Of a stretch of 64,000 nt of DNA, positions 59,701 through 64,000 are shown piece by piece. The position numbers were made by a program, and so were the translations under genes. Position 1 is the stretch's first letter; every line of letters starts with the position of its first letter. The stretch comes from Xanthostigma xanthostigma (taxonomy: Eukaryota > Arthropoda > Insecta > Raphidioptera > Raphidiidae), in contig OY754476.1 in NCBI GenBank assembly GCA_963575645.1, positions 5,084,001 to 5,148,000 of the forward strand. Direction: 5' to 3'. A model generated the notes under the pieces. The model was given only the letters and a program-made list of their open reading frames with translations, had not been told where the DNA came from and did not search any database.

Positions 59701-61999
59701 AAATAATCAATTTGGGTTACTGTATTACTAAGTGAGCGACTGACTGCGCGTGACGAGAAAACAATAAATTACTAAATACTAAATTACTAAGTGAGCGACT
59801 AAATTACTAAGTTGTTAATAGGTAATTGTTTGAATAGAACTGCGTTTTCTAAAAAATATATATTTAAGTGACTGTCAATTAAATATACATTTTTTAGAAA
59901 ACGCAGTTCTATTCAAACAATTAACTATTTAATTCGCATACCCCGTTATCGTTCACCCCGGAATTATTTTTTTAAAAACTTCACCTTTGCCCCATCGCGT
60001 TTCACTGCGAGACATTCGCATATTCCTTTATAAAAAAGCGGTGGTTTTCAATCTTCATGAAAGTGTGAGTTTTAAGTTGTAGGTAGTCTCAAAAATAAAA
60101 GATGATATCTGCTTCAAAATTACCGAAGGCATTCTAGACGCTCACTTAGTAATTTAGTCACCCAACTATTATTTTAATATCTCAAGTTATTAAAACAGTA
60201 TCTCATCATCAGTCATCAAATTTGTTTTTTTATTGGACCGTTTTATAATTCCCCTTAAAAAACTATTCTTGTGTAATGCTGCAAATAAAAATTTGACTGC
60301 ACTATGATTAAAAGTTTTTTTTGGAGTTTACTCTTTAAGAAACGATTTTGAGTTATGAGGCCCGGAGAGGAAATTTTATGAGTAGTAAAATCAATTGGTG
60401 AGGCGTTACGCTACACCGCTTCAAGTGTGTCGTTACGCTCGTCCGCTTCAAAAGAGACAAATCTGTACGATTTAACGTGCGAAAGAATGATATGGAACAC
60501 ATTACACAGCGTATCTAAGGAGAAAACTCCAGTCGTGCGTCGGAACTGACACACACACACACACCAACACACGCACATACACTTTGCACAATCCATAGTC
60601 GCTTTCAGAGCCTATCGTTGCTTAAAAATTGAAGCAAACGAGCGAAGCAAGTATGCAAAATACTCGAAAAACCCACAAGGAAACTAAATTCGCTTTGTTT
60701 TTTTGATCATACCGTAAACTGTTTGATTTTTGAAACAATACAGATTTTCCGCTTGCTGCTCTTTGTCACGCCTTTTGAAAGAACAATACGTCATATATTA
60801 CACAATATATAGTTCGACGTTCTAAGTTAATATTGAAATCGATTTTATATCAATGCTGCAACAAAGTAGCCTCTGATCTTTTCACGTTGTATTACACCTC
60901 GTTGAATTTCATTATAATATTTTTTCGCATTAGCTGTCAATTATGTTTCTGTAAACGTGGCACTTCGCAAGGCTATTTGTGTTCGCTATTGGGTGTTTGT
61001 TGTATTTGGCAAAATATATGACGTTCAAGGCAAACATGCATATAGAGGCAAATACGACCGTCCACACATTGCAGTCAAATAGCAAACACACAAACATTTG
61101 GCAGCAGAACGCAAGGTTCAAAATTCCACGAATTTTAGCACTGTTTCATTGTCCCAATTCATTTTCAATAGTAATTGTTCCAGTTCTCGCTCACAGCACA
61201 GACACAATAATATTGCACGTCCGTACAGGTTCACGACGCGTGCGCTTCTGAATATAGCCATTGTGTGGACGGTTTATTTGCCTATTTGACTCCTTTGATG
61301 TGCCTCGAAAAACCGACAAGCGCACGGTAACGCGTATTTGGTATTGGCCTTATTTGTCAAATAGGCAAATAAGGCCAACACTTTGTCAAATAGACTCTTC
61401 ACACTTGGTAATTGTTTGCCAAATATGCCAAATACACAAATACAAATAGCCATGTGAAGTGCCGGCATTATGATAACATATTAGACTCGCATGAACCCGA
61501 TTTTTCGCTCGCGTGAACATAAATTTTGCCTGCACGTTCTCTCGCACAAATGACGGAAGCGGTTTTCGATACTTTAATAATTAAATTATTAATATGAGAT
61601 TTTTTCGTAATCACAAATAGATAGCTTATGCAAGCAAATTATAAAGTATTCCACTCGCATTTTTGCACAGATTCGTATCTCAATCCGAGTGCGACCGGAT
61701 AAAAAACGCGTTGAAGAATACAATTGTCGTTTGTATAAAGCATTATTATTATAAAATAATTTTCCGGATTTATAAAATGCATTTCAATTTCAATGGAACT
61801 TTTGTAAAGTATTGCAATTATTTTTAATTAAAATTATTTGGCGCTAAAAATGGTTTGTTTTTGTTGCAGCTCCATTCAGAGTATCGCAGTACGTATAGAT
61901 GGCACGAATATACAGGGGGCCATCAGGAAGTTGTGAGACGGTCGCCGATGCCGAATGCTCATCAGGTTCATATGCAGGACAACACTACAACAAATATCG
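56742..61999 (+). CDS. MDM1: MDM1-like microtubule/centriole protein, N-terminal exons (partial)
   Basis: Exon 1 reads ATG CCG GTA GAC AAG and stops at the donor GTAATT (56757). Exon 2 (61870-61999) follows TTGCAG in phase 0 and reads LHSEYRSTYRWHEYTGG, QEVVRRSPMPNAHQ, then phase 1 donor ATCG|GTAAGA. MPVDKLHSEYRSTYRW matches the N-terminus of animal MDM1 proteins (MPV..., then SEYQR.F.W), whose SEY..F.W repeats bind microtubules; vertebrate MDM1 restrains centriole duplication. An in-frame ATG at 56700 would add 14 residues, but the MPV start fits the family better. The 5.1-kb intron carries foldbacks and two ~500-bp MITE copies. No further exon was recognised before 64000, so the gene continues outside. 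Confidence 0.72.
56757..57929. other. First part of MDM1-like intron 1
   Basis: AT-rich. 57600-57680 carries the reversed dispersed repeat AACCTCCCCCTTTTTGAAAC, related to 24410-24700. Confidence 0.4.
57930..58208. repeat. Foldback element, family B copy 2
   Basis: Arms ATTATCGACCAATTTTTCAG and its inverse. The hammerhead-like core is decayed here (TTGCGGTCCGGATT...CATCAG). Confidence 0.7.
58378..58869. mobile_element. MITE family D, copy 2
   Basis: GGCACTTCACATGGCTATTT to AATAGCCATGTGAAGTGCC, about 492 bp. The 155-codon frame through it arises from the repeat sequence. Confidence 0.88.
58870..59817. other. Intron DNA with small repeats
   Basis: 59190-59265 has a G-run/C-run fragment like 5126-5408. 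ATTGGCAGAAGG...CAATCGGTCGTTG occurs twice (about 59362 and 59580). TTACTAAGTGAGCGACT occurs twice near 59730 and 59790. No gene. Confidence 0.4.
59818..59932. repeat. Hairpin, about 50-bp arms
   Basis: GAATAGAACTGCGTTTTCTA and TAGAAAACGCAGTTCTATTC, extended by AT-rich arms, around GTGACTGTCAA. Confidence 0.85.
59933..60958. other. Intron DNA
   Basis: Contains a (CA)n-type microsatellite at 60549-60585. No gene. Confidence 0.4.
60959..61463. mobile_element. MITE family D, copy 3
   Basis: GGCACTTCGCAAGGCTATTT to AATAGCCATGTGAAGTGCC, about 505 bp. Confidence 0.88.
61870..61999 (+). CDS. MDM1: MDM1-like exon 2 (SEY repeat)
   Basis: Acceptor TTTGTTGCAG|CTCC. It encodes 43 codons plus one base, with the SEYRSTYRW repeat near its start. 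The donor is ATCG|GTAAGA. Confidence 0.75.
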
Positions 62000-62571
62000 G
62001 TAAGAACTGGTTTCTAATTTTAGATTGGCATTAATGTTGTTTTAAGTTTAATTGAAATTTTTGAATATTTTTAGAATTGTGTTTACAATTTCTTTTTGAA
62101 CTCATATATCCACTCTCAAAATTCGCGCATAACTTCCTATTACACCCTGTATATGATCTATAACAACAGCAGGATTTAATAAAGATGGAAAAAACCAATG
62201 GTTTATGTCCAGAAATTATTAGAACAATATGATGTTAAAATCCAATTACTAATGAAATATTATAAAACAGTTTTCTTTTCGTACAAGGTAAACAACAAAC
62301 AGTAAATTCATGATACATTCAAATTGTGAAAAATAATACACAACATTGTTTTAAATAATTATCATTGTTTTACTGTTAGTTGCCTTGTGTCAGTTATTAA
62401 TATTTTACGTTGTTTTATTCAAGGGTTTATTTTCGCTGTTGAACTAACATTAAACATATAATATAAGTGCAAAATAATGATAAAATATTGTGATTCAAAT
62501 TCATTTACAAATTATAGATGTCGAGCGTCTATAATTTAAATGACTATCTACCAATTATAATAAAATAAGAC
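62000..62571. other. MDM1-like intron 2, start
   Basis: AT-rich, nothing recognised. Confidence 0.4.
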
Positions 62572-62684
62572 CGAAAAACGTCAAATAACGATTCCCGTCT
62601 CTCCCACCATCTAGTTCGTAGATTCGTGATTCTACGAACTAGATGGTGGAAGAGACGGGAATCCTTATTTGACGTTTTTTTCGA
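62572..62684. repeat. Hairpin, about 50-bp arms
   Basis: AACGTCAAATAACGATTCCC and CCATCTAGTTCGTAG recur inverted around ATTCGTGATT. Confidence 0.88.
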
Positions 62685-63292
62685 AAATTCTCGAAAGAAA
62701 TTTATTATGATTGATAATTGTCACATAGATATAACCAAAACACCAAACCAGAAGAACACATTGTATACTACAGCATAAGTTATGAAAGAAAATGGTGTGT
62801 TTACAAGGGTCAGATGGTGTGAGTAACGGGTATAGTCATTTTTGCTTGGTATAAAGATTATTCAGTGTAAAAAGTAAAAATATTGCACATTTTGTCCACT
62901 TTCCCATTATTTAAGAATTTGTTTAAAAAAAATTATGAGAAACGTTTCTGTTTTTAACAACAAAAATTCTAAGGAATTAGAAACTGTGGACATGCTTGAT
63001 TTCGATAGCTCCGAAACATGTTTTTCAATTCATAAAAAAATTATGTCATTTTGTTAGCAATTTAGAGAGCCTTTCTATTCCCCAATTTCAACAATCATAC
63101 AGAAATGTCCCTCAATCTATACGATATAGGTACTGTATAAATTAAGAGTTATGTTTATTATGAAATACTTGGCTCAACATAACCTACAATAACTTACTTT
63201 ATGTTTCAAGTCATTTTTAACAGGTCTGACATATACTTTAAAACATTCTTTACTGACAAATCCTGTGTTCATTTTGTAACACGGATAGTTTT
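62685..63292. other. MDM1-like intron 2
   Basis: No gene or repeat recognised. Confidence 0.4.
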
Positions 63293-63714
63293 TAGGGATG
63301 TTCAAACTGTTATAAAATCGATGCTTACATAAAAAAATCGATGAAAAAATATCGAAACAAAAACATCGATATTTAGTGGAAAATATTTCTTTTTAATAGC
63401 CACAAGTCATTTATTTATAATATAAACCATGAAAACAAGCAAAGTGAAAACTCAGCGTGCATTTAGATCTTAAATATATTATACATATGGCCCCTTCTTT
63501 CACATGCATGTTTTTATTGGGATATCAACGCGAGACTTGGCTACATGAAACGTTTTTGTTGGAATTTTATTTAAAGTATTGAGCTGGGATTTTTGGATAA
63601 CTTACAAAAATACAATTATTTAAAATAAATAATACAAAACTGAAGTTGTTTTTGAAAAGAATAGAAAACATCTACAGTCGAATGCAGAAAATCGATGTGC
63701 TGTGGACATCCCTA
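63293..63714. mobile_element. hAT-like MITE
   Basis: TAGGGATGTTCAAACTG to GTGGACATCCCTA, with near-matching 8-bp flanks ATAGTTTT and GTAGTTTT. Subterminal ATCGAT motifs are repeated inside (AAAATCGATG, ACATCGATAT). Confidence 0.7.
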
Positions 63715-63967
63715 GTAGTTTTTGTGGCTAGGATTTGGTGTAACATTTGTTTTACCCTCATTGACAGGATTGAACGAGGTTATACCCAACCAAGGTGTCT
63801 GTGATGTCAGAGAACAATCGTCCTAATGGCTCATCTGTCATTCTGACTTTTCTTTCTTTTTCATGATTGATATCGTTTGTTTATTTCGTTTCATATAACT
63901 TTTGTTAAAAAAAAATCATAAATGTTAACAAAACACTCCACTACAGTAGTATTAAAAATAGAAGGTA

Positions 63968-64000
63968 ACAGCTTGGTGCAATGGTCAGCGTGCTTGCCTT
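63968..64000 (+). repeat. tRNA-derived SINE head cut by the window end
   Basis: CTTGGTGCAATGGTCAGCGT resembles a tRNA A box, followed by TGCTTGCCTT. The B box would lie outside the window. Confidence 0.4.

Noticed and set aside
59730-59820. CRISPR-like short repeats (TTACTAAGTGAGCGACT twice)
   Set aside because: Only two units, irregular spacing, eukaryotic genome; local duplication is the simpler reading.

Overview
The window is nuclear DNA of an arthropod, most likely an insect. It is AT-rich, has few genes, long introns with GT-AG splice sites, and a dense, varied load of transposon remnants. Short motifs such as TAGGTACC and several repeat types are common in Lepidoptera and Hemiptera, but the order cannot be fixed from the sequence alone.

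Three protein-coding genes can be built by joining exons. (1) A plus-strand MAP-kinase phosphatase of the DUSP10/MKP5 type has three coding exons (18815-19442, 40759-41175, 43798-44108) that share one reading phase and encode 451 residues: a rhodanese-like kinase-binding domain followed by a dual-specificity phosphatase domain with the HCQAGVSRS signature. A small alternative first coding exon at 36673-36736 splices in phase to exon 2 and would give an isoform without the rhodanese domain. (2) A minus-strand CRELD1-type gene has seven coding exons (54467 down to 51594, 397 residues): signal peptide, DUF3456-like CXXC region, EGF/furin-like repeats and two C-terminal membrane segments. (3) A plus-strand gene resembling the microtubule protein MDM1 starts at 56742 (or 56700), has a second exon at 61870-61999, and runs beyond 62000.

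The rest is intron and intergenic DNA built largely from repeats. 1-18.4 kb: two 788-bp PIF/Harbinger copies, hAT, piggyBac-like and pogo-like elements, MITEs and foldback elements. 18.4-18.8 kb: promoter and 5'UTR of the phosphatase gene. 19.4-40.8 kb: a 21.3-kb intron with MITEs, tRNA-Lys-derived modules, the candidate alternative exon and a marked excess of perfect AP-1 heptamers (14 seen by eye, against 4 in the other 42.7 kb). 44-51.5 kb: 3' flank with a ~510-bp MITE and two Tc1/mariner-type derivatives. 55-64 kb: more foldbacks, two further copies of the ~510-bp MITE and a hAT-like element.

The most unusual features are inverted-repeat elements carrying hammerhead-ribozyme-like cores (best case 15046-15101), paired foldbacks whose two arms have changed in step, a composite repeat with a tRNA-Lys-like module at a fixed internal place, and the AP-1-rich intron with a probable internal promoter. 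DUSP10-type enzymes inactivate JNK and p38, and AP-1 lies downstream of JNK, so AP-1 sites in this gene suggest negative feedback; that link is inference.
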